From: AWTP1-18 sp036504515
Lineage (GTDB): Bacteria; Pseudomonadota; Gammaproteobacteria; Burkholderiales; Rhodocyclaceae
Reading direction: 5' to 3'
Assembly: GCA_036504515.1 (NCBI GenBank)
Contig: DASXVA010000012.1
Coordinates: 62,001-126,000 of the forward strand
DNA: 64,000 nt
The translations under genes were made by a program, and so were the position numbers. The notes under the pieces are model-generated. The model was not told where the DNA came from and did not search any database. It worked only from the letters and a program-made list of their open reading frames with translations. Shown piece by piece: positions 24,933-33,941 of this stretch. Position 1 is the stretch's first letter. The number at the start of each line of letters is the position of its first letter.

Positions 24933-25375
24933 TCCAGAGGCCGAACGGTACACATAAGATCAGCCTCAGCGGCAACTTGACCATCAACCTTGGCAACCGC
25001 TGAAAACTTCCAGATTCCCCGCTTGTTTGCAGTGATACTCACTTCAAAAATTAGCTGATCGCCTGGACTGACAGGCCGTTTAAAGCGGGCGTTATCAATA
25101 CCAACAAAGTAATACACGGATTTGTCATCCGGCTTCCCCCCCAGAGTCTTGAAGGAAAGAATGGCTGCTGTCTGAGCCAAAGCCTCAATCACCAAGACTC
25201 CCGGCATAACGGGATGATGGGGATAGTGGCCTGGGAAAAAGGGCTCATTGATGGATACATTCTTAAGCGCTGTAATCCGCTCCCCGGGCACGACATCCAG
25301 AACACGATCCACCAGCAGGAAAGGGTAGCGATGGGGAAGGTATTCTAGGATTTCATGGATATCCATGACGGTCAT
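24929..25375 (-). CDS. fabZ: 3-hydroxyacyl-ACP dehydratase
   Basis: FabZ dehydrates 3-hydroxyacyl-ACP in fatty-acid elongation and competes with LpxA/LpxD for 3-hydroxyacyl-ACP. The 148-residue hotdog-fold protein has the conserved LPHRYPFLLVDRV near the N terminus, the catalytic His in GHYPHHPVMPGVLVIEALAQ (about residues 55-75) with its Glu, and a C-terminal strand ending CTVRPLE. It overlaps lpxD and lpxA by four bases each. The gene order lpxD-fabZ-lpxA-lpxB is standard. Confidence 0.96.
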   Translation of the reverse strand: MTVMDIHEILEYLPHRYPFLLVDRVLDVVPGERITALKNVSINEPFFPGHYPHHPVMPGVLVIEALAQTAAILSFKTLGGKPDDKSVYYFVGIDNARFKRPVSPGDQLIFEVSITANKRGIWKFSAVAKVDGQVAAEADLMCTVRPLE

Positions 25376-26394
25376 GTCTTTTTCTCCAAGTCAGCAAGCC
25401 GATTTTCAAGGGCGCGTATTTTATCCGCCATCGCATCGAGATGCCGCAATCTGGAAAAATTTCGTAACCAGTCATCGTGCGGCATGAACGGTACAGTGCC
25501 TGTATAGCTACCTGATCTGGGAATGGATTTGGCAACTAAGGTACCCGATGAAACATGCACATCATCGGCAAGTTCGATATGGCCCAGGATGATGGCGCCA
25601 CCACCTATCGTGCAACGATTGCCAATCCGCGCACTGCCTGCAATTCCGACACATCCAGCCATTGCAGTATGGTCACCGATTTGTACGTTATGGGCTATCT
25701 GGATTTGATTGTCCAGCTTAACCCCATTACCGATAATTGTATTTTCCAGAGCTCCGCGATCAATCGTAGTATTGGATCCGATTTCAACATCATCCCCGAT
25801 AACAACAGCACCAGTTTGTGGAATTTTTAGCCAAGCGCCATTCTGTTCCTTGGCAAACCCAAAGCCATCAGCGCCTATAACAACACCACTATGAATTAAC
25901 GCACGCTTTCCAATTTGGCTATTTTTATAAAGACTGATGTTGGGATAAAGAACGCTCCCTTCACCCAAAATAGTCCCACTTGCCAAAGAACAATTGGCAC
26001 CAATGGTAACGCCATCCCCAACATGAACATCTTTATCTATAAAAACGCCGGGGCCAATTTCTGCACTAGCAGGAATTGTCGAAAGTACCGTTGCGGTCGG
26101 ATGAATTCCCGGCACAGGCAAACGCACTGGATTTAATAACTGAGCCAGGCGTGCAAAATAGAGATAAGGCTGAGGAGTCAGAATTGCAGGTAGCGGACAG
26201 TCTTCAGCCATATCTGGCGTCAGAATGACGGCACTCGCCAAAGTAGTGGATAGCTGGGATGAATACCGAGGATTTGCCAGGAAACTTATATCGCCCTGCC
26301 CGGCCGTTGCCAGAGGAGCTACACGATGAATCTCGATATCCGGTGAGGCAACCAACTCCCCTCCTATTCGGTCAACTAGCTCTCCCAACCGCAT
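25372..26394 (-). CDS. lpxD: UDP-3-O-(3-hydroxyacyl)glucosamine N-acyltransferase
   Basis: LpxD adds the N-linked 3-hydroxyacyl chain in lipid A synthesis. The 340-residue protein has an N-terminal uridine-binding domain (MRLGELVDRIGGELV, GDISFLANPRY), a long hexapeptide-repeat beta-helix (IHPTATVLSTIPASAEIGPG onward), the active-site region LDNQIQIAHNVQIGDHTAMA and a C-terminal helix (ALENRLADLEKK). It begins ten bases after the skp stop and overlaps fabZ by four bases. Confidence 0.96.
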   Translation of the reverse strand: MRLGELVDRIGGELVASPDIEIHRVAPLATAGQGDISFLANPRYSSQLSTTLASAVILTPDMAEDCPLPAILTPQPYLYFARLAQLLNPVRLPVPGIHPTATVLSTIPASAEIGPGVFIDKDVHVGDGVTIGANCSLASGTILGEGSVLYPNISLYKNSQIGKRALIHSGVVIGADGFGFAKEQNGAWLKIPQTGAVVIGDDVEIGSNTTIDRGALENTIIGNGVKLDNQIQIAHNVQIGDHTAMAGCVGIAGSARIGNRCTIGGGAIILGHIELADDVHVSSGTLVAKSIPRSGSYTGTVPFMPHDDWLRNFSRLRHLDAMADKIRALENRLADLEKKT

Positions 26395-26404
26395 ATAAAA
26401 GGTT

Positions 26405-26923
26405 TTACTTGCCAGCGGACTCAGCCAAGGCCTTAATTACTTTCTCGGTAATATCAACACGAGGATTAACGTAGGCGGCTTCCTGCAGAATAAGATCGTA
26501 TCCCTCTTTTTCAGCTATAGCACGTACTGCCTTGTTTGCACGATCTACAACCGCTTGCAGCTCTTCATTACGTCGAGCGTTGTAATCCTCATTCAACTCA
26601 CGCTGCTTCCGCTGAAAATCGCGGCTAGCATCTGCAAGCTCACGCTCCTTAGTTTTACGAACGCCTTCTGCCAAGGTCATTCCATTCTTTTCCAATTCCT
26701 CTTGCAAGCGCTGGGCTTGAAGCCTGAGTTTTTCCAAGTCCTGCCCGCGCTTCTCGAATTCTTTTTCAAGCTTCTTCGTCGCTTTTTTAGCAGGCTCAGA
26801 ATCACGCATTACTTTTTCGGTATTGATGATGCCAATTTTTCCATCAGCCTTAACTTGACCAGCGACGAGAATTCCAAGGCTAGCAACAGAAAGAAGTAAT
26901 ATCTTTTTCATACAAATAACCAC
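26405..26923 (-). CDS. skp: Periplasmic OMP chaperone Skp/OmpH
   Basis: Skp is the trimeric periplasmic holdase that escorts unfolded outer-membrane proteins to BamA. The protein has a signal peptide (MKKILLLSVASLGILVAGQVKA), a short beta core (KIGIINTEKVMRD), long charged coiled-coil arms (about residues 45-125, rich in Lys, Glu and Gln), and a C-terminal strand (YDLILQEAAYVNPRVDITEK). The start is a judgement: GTG at 26923 has AGGAG seven bases upstream, whereas the Met four codons later, which gives a more usual signal peptide, has no ribosome site in range. It lies between bamA and lpxD in the normal order. Confidence 0.93.
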   Translation of the reverse strand: MVICMKKILLLSVASLGILVAGQVKADGKIGIINTEKVMRDSEPAKKATKKLEKEFEKRGQDLEKLRLQAQRLQEELEKNGMTLAEGVRKTKERELADASRDFQRKQRELNEDYNARRNEELQAVVDRANKAVRAIAEKEGYDLILQEAAYVNPRVDITEKVIKALAESAGK

Positions 26924-26938
26924 TGATTTTCTCCTGAA

Positions 26939-29233
26939 TCAGAATGAGGATCCCATCTGGAATTGGAGTCTTTGAATTTTGTCTGTGCTTTCTTTTTTAA
27001 CTGGCGTAGCAAAACTAAATTTCAAAGGGCCCATGAAGGAACTCCATGTAACAGCCAACCCTGTGGACATTCTAAGATCACCCAATGACACCTTGTCACC
27101 TGCGCCCCAAACTTGTCCCACATCAACAAACGTACTCAAACGCAGAGATTTGTCTTGGCCGGAACCTGGCATAGGGAAAAGTAACTCCGCATTTCCTACC
27201 ATGCGCCGAGTTCCACCTAAAGCAGTATCTGTTGTTGTGTCCCGAGGCCCTAAAGTGCTCGTATCAAAACCTCGCACTGAACCAATACCTCCAGCGTAGA
27301 AGTTCTTCCAGAAAGGCACTGGGCGACCACCAAATCCATTCGCAATCCCAAGCTCGCCATTCAGCATCAATGTGAATGTCTTGCTTAATGGGAGATAGTT
27401 TTGCTGCTGAAGACTAAGTTTGTAGTAGCGAAGATTACCTCCAGGAACAGACAACTCGCCCCCAATTCGACGAGTAAAGCCAGAAGTAGGATAAATGCGA
27501 CTATCAACAGTATCTTGTAGCCACCCGACTGTACCGACTAAAGATGAAAACTTGCTCCCGTTAGCACTTATCCAATCGATATAACGTTGTGGACTATTAG
27601 TCGTCAGCGATAGTTTTGTTGAGTCAAATGCCAACCCAAAATTAATATTTTGCTCATCAGCAACAGGAACACTATAACGAACCCCTCCGCCCCATGAGTT
27701 CACATCATAACTAGCAATTGAAGATGTATATTGCGATGTATCTGTTTTACGTCGATAAATATCAAACCCACGACTAATGCCGTCAACAGTGTAGTAAGGA
27801 TTGGTAAAGGAAAGAGAATAGACTTTATTGGCTTTACTAGTATTCAACTGAAAACCAAGATGACGACCACTTCCAAATAAGTTTTGCTGTTCGATAGACC
27901 CAGAAAGGACTAACTTTTCACTACTGGAAAAACCCGCCCCAAGCATCAGATTACCGGTTGGACGCTCTTTGACTTTAATCTCGACATCAACTTGATCAGT
28001 CGTACCTGCAACTGGAGGAGTCTCAATAGAAACATCCTCAAAATAGCCTAAGCGATCAACTCGCTTTTTTGATTTATTAATGCGATCGCCGTCATACCAC
28101 GCCGACTCCATTTGTCGAAACTCTCGACGAACTACTTCATCCCGAGTCCGACTATTACCAGTCACATTGATTTTACGTACATAAACACGGCGACCAGGAT
28201 CAACATAGATAGTAAATGCTGCTTCATGCTTTTCCTTGTCCAAATCTGGAGCCGCATTTACATTGGCAAAAGCATAACCATCATTACCAAGACGATCAGA
28301 TATCGCTTTAGTCGTCGCCGTCAGATTGGCTCTCGAATATGTCTCCCCTGGTTTGACAGTCACCAGTTTCTTTAGCTCTGCTTCGGGCAATAACAAGTTA
28401 CCAGCCAGTTTTACTGCCGATATCTTGTAAGGCAAGCCCTCAGTTACATTAATCGTAATATAAATATCTTTTTTATCTGGGGAAATGGAAACTTGGGTAG
28501 AGTCAACATTGAACTCCAAATATCCGTTATCCAGATAATAAGACCTCACAGTTTCCAAATCAGCACTAAGCTTCTGCTTGGAATATTGATCATTCTTTGT
28601 GTACCAAGTAAACCAGCCGGGCGTCCGCAGTTGAAATAGATTCAGCAGATCTTTTTCGTTGTAAGCTTTATTGCCAATAACATTGATTTGGCGAATTTTT
28701 GCTATATCGCCTTCTTCCACCGAAAAATTAATTCCGACCCGATTTCGCTCAAGAGGAGTGACCGTTGTTGTTACATTTGCAGCGTAATACCCCTTGCTGA
28801 GGTACTGTCGTTTGATTTCCTGTTCAGCTCGTTCCAATAAAGACCTATCAAAAATACGAGACTCGGAAATACCTAACTCCTTCAACGCTTTCCGCATCGG
28901 GTCTTTTTCAAAGGCTTTCATGCCAACGAAATCCAATGCGGCGATCGCGGGTCTTTCATCGAGAGCTACGATGAGAACATTGCCTTCAATTTCAAGCCGG
29001 ACATCCTTGAAAAAACCTGTCGCAAAAAGAGCCTTGATGGACTGAGCCGCCTTTTCGTCGTCAAAAGTATCCCCCACCTTGACGGGCAGGTAGCTGAAAA
29101 CCGTTCCAGCTTCAGTTCGTTGAATTCCTTCAACGCGAATATCTTGTACGGTAAAGGGGTCAAAGGCGCTAGCCGAAGGTGCGGTGGCGGCAAAAAGTGA
29201 TGCAAGCAGCCCGGCCAGGAGAGTTTTCTTCAT
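26939..29233 (-). CDS. bamA: Outer-membrane protein assembly factor BamA
   Basis: BamA is the essential Omp85 insertase of the outer membrane. The 764-residue protein has a signal peptide (MKKTLLAGLLASLFAATAPS), five POTRA domains (from FTVQDIRVEGIQRTEAGTVF to about residue 420), and a 16-strand beta-barrel with the conserved FYAGGIGSVRGFDTSTLGPRD of the inward loop and a C terminus ending SSF. The start at 29233 is the family signal peptide; an earlier Met would overlap rseP. It lies four bases after rseP and before skp. The coding sequence is visibly A/T-richer than the flanking uppS-rpsB block. Confidence 0.97.
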   Translation of the reverse strand: MKKTLLAGLLASLFAATAPSASAFDPFTVQDIRVEGIQRTEAGTVFSYLPVKVGDTFDDEKAAQSIKALFATGFFKDVRLEIEGNVLIVALDERPAIAALDFVGMKAFEKDPMRKALKELGISESRIFDRSLLERAEQEIKRQYLSKGYYAANVTTTVTPLERNRVGINFSVEEGDIAKIRQINVIGNKAYNEKDLLNLFQLRTPGWFTWYTKNDQYSKQKLSADLETVRSYYLDNGYLEFNVDSTQVSISPDKKDIYITINVTEGLPYKISAVKLAGNLLLPEAELKKLVTVKPGETYSRANLTATTKAISDRLGNDGYAFANVNAAPDLDKEKHEAAFTIYVDPGRRVYVRKINVTGNSRTRDEVVRREFRQMESAWYDGDRINKSKKRVDRLGYFEDVSIETPPVAGTTDQVDVEIKVKERPTGNLMLGAGFSSSEKLVLSGSIEQQNLFGSGRHLGFQLNTSKANKVYSLSFTNPYYTVDGISRGFDIYRRKTDTSQYTSSIASYDVNSWGGGVRYSVPVADEQNINFGLAFDSTKLSLTTNSPQRYIDWISANGSKFSSLVGTVGWLQDTVDSRIYPTSGFTRRIGGELSVPGGNLRYYKLSLQQQNYLPLSKTFTLMLNGELGIANGFGGRPVPFWKNFYAGGIGSVRGFDTSTLGPRDTTTDTALGGTRRMVGNAELLFPMPGSGQDKSLRLSTFVDVGQVWGAGDKVSLGDLRMSTGLAVTWSSFMGPLKFSFATPVKKESTDKIQRLQFQMGSSF

Positions 29234-29237
29234 GAGG

Positions 29238-30590
29238 TCAGCCGAAGAAGAGACGATTAATGTCGTTGAAAAGGGCAAAAGCCATGAGCAAACCAAGAAT
29301 ACCCAAACCAATACGTTGTCCGATGTCCATAACCTGCTCGGAGACTGGGCTACCCTTGAAAAACTCCACCAGATAATACATCAAATGCCCACCATCAAGG
29401 ATGGGGATAGGAAGCAGGTTTAGCACGCCCAAACTGATGCTAATCAGGGCAATGAAACGTATGTACGGCATTAGACCCATTTGTGCCGATTGACCAGCAT
29501 AGTCAGCGATGGTGACCGGTCCCGAGATATTTTTCCAGGAAATATTGCCAGTAATCATGCGGCCGATCATGGACAAACTCAGCTTGATCGTATCCCCCGT
29601 CAGCTTGGCTGACTGCAGCAAAGCATCCACAGGGCCGTAATGCATGTCGAGCACCATGGGATTATCGGCATTTGACTTGACTGCTGCACCTATGCGACCG
29701 ATGGTCTGTCCTTTTATAGTAACTTGGTCAGGCGTTACGCTCAGGCGTTCAACATGGCCTTGGCGTTTTACCTCAAATACCAACGCTTTATTTGGCGCGC
29801 CCCGAACTAGCTCGACAAGCTCAGCCCAGTGGGTAATTTCCTTATTTTCAATCAGCACCACGCGATCATCAGGCAAAAGCCCGCCCCGCTCTGCAGGAGA
29901 GCCGGACTGTATTGATCCGATAACAGCATCAAGCTTGGGTTGAAAAGGAAGCATACCGAGCTTGTGCAGCATGTCTCCTTCCAGATCGGCAGAGGTCAAG
30001 GAGTCCGTTTCCAGGACCAAGTTGTGCTGTTCAACTCCCTCTTGACCAAGACCCAGAGTAGCGCTGCGCCCCTCTAATCGAGCCTCCAAAACGGCTAACC
30101 GAAGCTCAGACCACGTTTTTATGGGTTTGGCATCAACATGCTGAATCAACTCTCCTTCGGCAACACCTGCTGAAGCTGCTGGCGAGCCAATCGGAGGGCT
30201 GGCCAGGATAGGACGCAATTCCTGCACCCCACCCATAAACATGAACCAGTAGATGATGACCGCCAAGAGCAGATTGGCGACCGGGCCTGCAGCCACAACA
30301 GTGAAACGACGCCCGACTGATTGACGGTTGAAAGCACGATGTTGCTCTTCGGGCTGAACATCCCCTTCGCGCTCGTCCAGCATTTTGACGTATCCACCAA
30401 GGGGAATCAGACCGATGGACCATTCTGTGCCATCGCGCCCTGCTACTCGGGAATAAATGCTGCGCCCAAATCCAACTGAAAAACGTAGAACCTTGATCCC
30501 GCAAAGGTGGGCCGCAGAATAGTGCCCCAACTCATGCACAGTAACGAGAATGCCCAAAGCCAGCAAAAATGCCAGGGGATACCAAAGCAT
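29238..30590 (-). CDS. rseP: Site-2 intramembrane metalloprotease RseP
   Basis: RseP cuts anti-sigma factor RseA in the inner membrane and so activates sigma-E in envelope stress. The 450-residue protein has the zinc motif HELGH at residues 19-23 in the first membrane segment, tandem PDZ domains between about residues 110 and 300 (including GSPAERGGLLPDDRVVLIEN), and the second metal-site motif ILDGGHLMYYLVE near residue 390, followed by the last membrane segments. The start MLWYPLAFLLALGILVTV fits the family; TTG five codons earlier is possible. It starts two bases after the dxr stop. Confidence 0.95.
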   Translation of the reverse strand: MLWYPLAFLLALGILVTVHELGHYSAAHLCGIKVLRFSVGFGRSIYSRVAGRDGTEWSIGLIPLGGYVKMLDEREGDVQPEEQHRAFNRQSVGRRFTVVAAGPVANLLLAVIIYWFMFMGGVQELRPILASPPIGSPAASAGVAEGELIQHVDAKPIKTWSELRLAVLEARLEGRSATLGLGQEGVEQHNLVLETDSLTSADLEGDMLHKLGMLPFQPKLDAVIGSIQSGSPAERGGLLPDDRVVLIENKEITHWAELVELVRGAPNKALVFEVKRQGHVERLSVTPDQVTIKGQTIGRIGAAVKSNADNPMVLDMHYGPVDALLQSAKLTGDTIKLSLSMIGRMITGNISWKNISGPVTIADYAGQSAQMGLMPYIRFIALISISLGVLNLLPIPILDGGHLMYYLVEFFKGSPVSEQVMDIGQRIGLGILGLLMAFALFNDINRLFFG

Positions 30591-30592
30591 AT

Positions 30593-31783
30593 TCAATGAG
30601 CCCAACGACCTATGATGTTCTGGGCGACAGTTCGGGCCTTCTGGTCAGCATCCAGGACAGCCGCGAGATTCGGGGTTGCTGCTAACGGCAAATCGGCCAA
30701 CGTTTCCGCAATGACAGTACTGATTGCAGTAAAGGGCAATTGTTCAGCAAGAAAGGATGCGACAGCTTCTTCGTTAGCGGCGTTGAGAATGGCCGGTGCA
30801 TTCCCCCCCGCCCTAAGGGCCTGATAGGCTAGCGCCAAGCAAGGGAATCGATCAAAGTCAGGCCGTTCAAAATTAAGTTGAGCAACCGAGAACAAATCAA
30901 GGGATGCCACACCGGAATCAATTCGTTCCGGATAGGCAAGTGCATGAGCGATGGGAGTCCGCATGTCCGGATTACCCAGTTGCGCCAGCACCGATCCATC
31001 CACATACTGGACGAGGGAATGAATAACGCTCTGGGGATGTATCACTACTTGAATATCATCCGCCGCCGCATTAAACAACCAATGCGCCTCGATGACCTCC
31101 AAGCCCTTGTTCATCATCGTGGCTGAATCGACAGATATCTTCCGCCCCATCACCCAATTTGGATGGGCACAGGCCTGAGCAGGCGTCACTTTTTCAAGCT
31201 CATTCAGCGGCTTTGTACGGAATGGGCCACCTGATGCAGTCAGCAATATTTTGCGAACACCGGACGCCAGCAGATCACCAGAATAATTGACCGGTAAAGA
31301 CTGGAAAATTGCATTGTGTTCACTGTCGATAGGCAGCAAGACCGCACCACTGCGACGCACCTCCGCCATGAACACGGCACCAGCCATGACCAAGGCTTCC
31401 TTGTTGGCCAAGAGAATGCGTTTCCCTGCACTGGCGGCAGCCAAGGCTGATGGCAATCCCGCAGCGCCAACAATGGCGGCCATCACGGTATCGGTTTCAG
31501 CCATAGCGGCAACTTGCACCAAGGCCTCGGGCCCGAACAGAATGGTTATTTTCTTGGCCGCATCCCCAAGCCGTTCCGACAGCTCTTGCGCTGCCACTTG
31601 CGTTCCAGCCACTGCAAAGCGAGGTTGATGTACCAGACATTGCTCTGCCAGCACATCCATACGCTGATAACCGGTTAATGCCAGAACCTCATAACGGTCA
31701 CGGTGGCGTGCAACCACGTCCAGAGTACTGACACCGATGGAACCGGTGGCCCCAAGAATGACAAGGCGCTGTCGAGACGACAT
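30593..31783 (-). CDS. dxr: 1-deoxy-D-xylulose-5-phosphate reductoisomerase
   Basis: Dxr (IspC) makes 2-C-methyl-D-erythritol 4-phosphate with NADPH in the non-mevalonate isoprenoid pathway. The 396-residue protein has the nucleotide-binding motif LVILGATGSIGVSTLDVV at the N terminus, the metal/substrate site LPIDSEHNAIFQ (about residue 150), and TASGGPF and MNKGLEVIEAHWLF further on. The ATG at 31781-31783 shares one base with the cdsA stop (TAATG), which indicates reinitiation coupling and explains the lack of a clear ribosome site. Confidence 0.96.
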   Translation of the reverse strand: MSSRQRLVILGATGSIGVSTLDVVARHRDRYEVLALTGYQRMDVLAEQCLVHQPRFAVAGTQVAAQELSERLGDAAKKITILFGPEALVQVAAMAETDTVMAAIVGAAGLPSALAAASAGKRILLANKEALVMAGAVFMAEVRRSGAVLLPIDSEHNAIFQSLPVNYSGDLLASGVRKILLTASGGPFRTKPLNELEKVTPAQACAHPNWVMGRKISVDSATMMNKGLEVIEAHWLFNAAADDIQVVIHPQSVIHSLVQYVDGSVLAQLGNPDMRTPIAHALAYPERIDSGVASLDLFSVAQLNFERPDFDRFPCLALAYQALRAGGNAPAILNAANEEAVASFLAEQLPFTAISTVIAETLADLPLAATPNLAAVLDADQKARTVAQNIIGRWAH

Positions 31784-32586
31784 TAATTGAACCAATACAA
31801 AAGGAGTGCCACTACCGGCAATGTCGATGTCAGGCTATCAATCCGGTCAAGAATGCCCCCGTGACCAGGGAGTATCTGGCTGCTGTCCTTGATTCCCGCT
31901 TGCCGCTTCATCAGCGACTCAAAAAGATCGCCCATGATGCTCAGCACGGTCAAAACAAGAAGAGACAGTGCAAACCAGAACCACATTGCTGTGTTGGATG
32001 GTTCTAAAACATGGGCGATAGGCCATGCCAACAAACCAAAAACCAAAACACCCAATACTGCACCGTAAGCCCCTTCGCGGGTTTTACCGGGACTGATGGC
32101 GGGCGCCAGTTTGTTTTTCCCCCAACGCCGGCCAGTGAAATAAGCGGCAATATCGGCTACCCAGATTGCCGCCATGACTGCCAGCAGCACCCAAGCTCCC
32201 CGTTGCTGCAAGGTCACTAGAGCAGCCCAGGTCGGGATAATGAGGATGACACCAGTGGCATAACCAACAAAATCGTTGCCTGCAAACGTCCAGCGACGAG
32301 CGAGCCAGAATGGCGCCAGCAGGCACCAGAAAATAGCTGATAGCCCCCAAAGGATAGGAAAAATCTCATCCTGGGCTTCCCGCAACATCCAGCAAAAGAA
32401 GAAGACCATACCGCCATACATCAGGCGGGTTGCTTTGTCCTGTTGCATCAGGCCTGCCCATTCCCAGCCAGCAAGACCGGCAACAAGCGCAAACACCAAT
32501 AAGACCAGAAGCGGCGGTGCTGCGAACAATAATGACAACAAGCCGACGACCAAAAGCAATGCAGTAATTACTCGGGCTTTAAGCAT
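31783..32586 (-). CDS. cdsA: Phosphatidate cytidylyltransferase
   Basis: CdsA makes CDP-diacylglycerol from phosphatidic acid and CTP in the inner membrane. The 267-residue protein has about eight hydrophobic segments and the family signature near the C terminus: SLMKRQAGIKDSSQILPGHG followed by GILDRIDSL (about residues 222-250). The start at 32586 (MLKARVITALLLVVG) lies inside the last codons of uppS, an 8-base overlap; longer upstream frames run through uppS and lack homology. Confidence 0.95.
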   Translation of the reverse strand: MLKARVITALLLVVGLLSLLFAAPPLLVLLVFALVAGLAGWEWAGLMQQDKATRLMYGGMVFFFCWMLREAQDEIFPILWGLSAIFWCLLAPFWLARRWTFAGNDFVGYATGVILIIPTWAALVTLQQRGAWVLLAVMAAIWVADIAAYFTGRRWGKNKLAPAISPGKTREGAYGAVLGVLVFGLLAWPIAHVLEPSNTAMWFWFALSLLVLTVLSIMGDLFESLMKRQAGIKDSSQILPGHGGILDRIDSLTSTLPVVALLLYWFN

Positions 32587-33349
32587 CGTTAGCGGCCGAT
32601 GGTGATGAAACGAGTTGTTCGCTGGTCCTGCCAAAGCGACGTTCGCGTTTTTGGTAAGAGGAGATTGCCTCATCCAGTGCCGCACGATCAAAGTCCGGCC
32701 AAAGGGTGGGGGTGAAATAGAACTCTGAATAAGCCAGCTGCCAAAGCAAGAAATTGCTTATCCGCTCTTCTCCACCAGTACGGATAAACAAGTCCGGTTC
32801 TGGGGCATAGGCCATGGACAGATAAGGAGCCAAGTCACACTCCTCAAAGTGACCGGCCTTTTCAGGGCGCTCGAGCACCAGCTTGTTAACCGCCTGCAAA
32901 ATATCCCATCGTCCACCATAGTTGGCAGCAATAGTCAGGGTCAATTTGGTATTGTCAGCAGTCAGGGCTTCGCCACGCCGAATCAACTCCACCAGACGCG
33001 GTTCGAAAGGTGACAGATCGCCAACAACTCGCATCCTGACGCCATTGGCGTGGAGCTTGCCGATCTCGGCCTCCAGGGCAGAAACGAATAAGCCCATGAG
33101 GAAGGACACTTCATCCTTGGGACGCCGCCAGTTTTCGGAACTAAAAGCAAACAGGGTCAGATACTCGACCCCTTGCTCAATACAAGCCTTGACCATTGCC
33201 CGTACTGTTTCAACACCACGCTTATGACCGGCTACCCGTGGCAAGAAGCGCTTTTTTGCCCAGCGCCCGTTGCCGTCCATGATGATGGCCACATGGTGCG
33301 GCACGGGGGGTGCCTCGGGAATACCCCGGGTGGAACTGGAAAAAATCAT
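32579..33349 (-). CDS. uppS: Undecaprenyl diphosphate synthase
   Basis: UppS (IspU) builds the C55 lipid carrier for peptidoglycan and O-antigen. The 256-residue cis-prenyltransferase has the conserved HHVAIIMDGNGRWAKKR with the catalytic Asp, AFSSENWRRP (about residue 77), and the C-terminal DLFIRTGGEERISNFLLWQL. The ATG at 33349 has no Shine-Dalgarno; instead a pyrimidine-rich TTTCTCCTCC precedes it, so initiation may depend on coupling to frr 25 bases upstream, or the start may be a little downstream. Confidence 0.94.
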   Translation of the reverse strand: MIFSSSTRGIPEAPPVPHHVAIIMDGNGRWAKKRFLPRVAGHKRGVETVRAMVKACIEQGVEYLTLFAFSSENWRRPKDEVSFLMGLFVSALEAEIGKLHANGVRMRVVGDLSPFEPRLVELIRRGEALTADNTKLTLTIAANYGGRWDILQAVNKLVLERPEKAGHFEECDLAPYLSMAYAPEPDLFIRTGGEERISNFLLWQLAYSEFYFTPTLWPDFDRAALDEAISSYQKRERRFGRTSEQLVSSPSAANDA

Positions 33350-33374
33350 GGAGGAGAAATTGTTTGATGGCGAA

Positions 33375-33932
33375 TCAGATCGCCATCAAATCCTTCTCTT
33401 TTTCCGCCAGCAGCTTGTCGACTTCCGCAACGTAGCGGTCCGTGAGTTTCTGGATATCGTCCTGAGCACGACGCTCGTCGTCCTCGGAGACGTCCTTCTT
33501 CTTCAATGCGTCTTTCAGCGTGTTATTCGCATCGCGACGCAGATTACGCACGGCAATCTTGGAGTCTTCGCCTTCACTCTTCACGACCTTGATCAGCTCC
33601 TTGCGGCGCTCTTCGGTCAGAGGGGGCATCGGAACTCGAATGATCTCGCCCATAGTGGAAGGGTTAAGTCCCAGATCCGCATCACGAATGGCTTTTTCCA
33701 CTTTACCAACCATGGGCTTTTCCCAAGGCTGAACACCAATCGTACGGGAATCGAGCAGCGTCACGTTGGCAATCTGGCTCAGGGGAACAGGAGAACCGTA
33801 ATACTCAACATGCACATGATCGAGAATGCCGGTGTGAGCACGGCCAGTGCGAATTTTGCCCAGATCGTTCTTCAACGACTCCAGGCTTTTTTGCATTTTC
33901 TGTTCAGTGCTTTTTTTCAGTTCGGGAATCAT
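33375..33932 (-). CDS. frr: Ribosome recycling factor
   Basis: RRF splits post-termination ribosomes together with EF-G. The 185-residue protein shows the family sequence throughout: LKNDLGKIRTGRAHTGILDH near the N terminus, VPLSQIANVTLLDSRTIGVQ, the hinge around RVPMPPLTEERRKEL (about residue 112), and the C-terminal helix ending KEKDLMAI. GGAG lies six bases before the ATG. It follows pyrH by nine bases in the rpsB-tsf-pyrH-frr run. Confidence 0.97.
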   Translation of the reverse strand: MIPELKKSTEQKMQKSLESLKNDLGKIRTGRAHTGILDHVHVEYYGSPVPLSQIANVTLLDSRTIGVQPWEKPMVGKVEKAIRDADLGLNPSTMGEIIRVPMPPLTEERRKELIKVVKSEGEDSKIAVRNLRRDANNTLKDALKKKDVSEDDERRAQDDIQKLTDRYVAEVDKLLAEKEKDLMAI

Positions 33933-33941
33933 TTCCCACTC

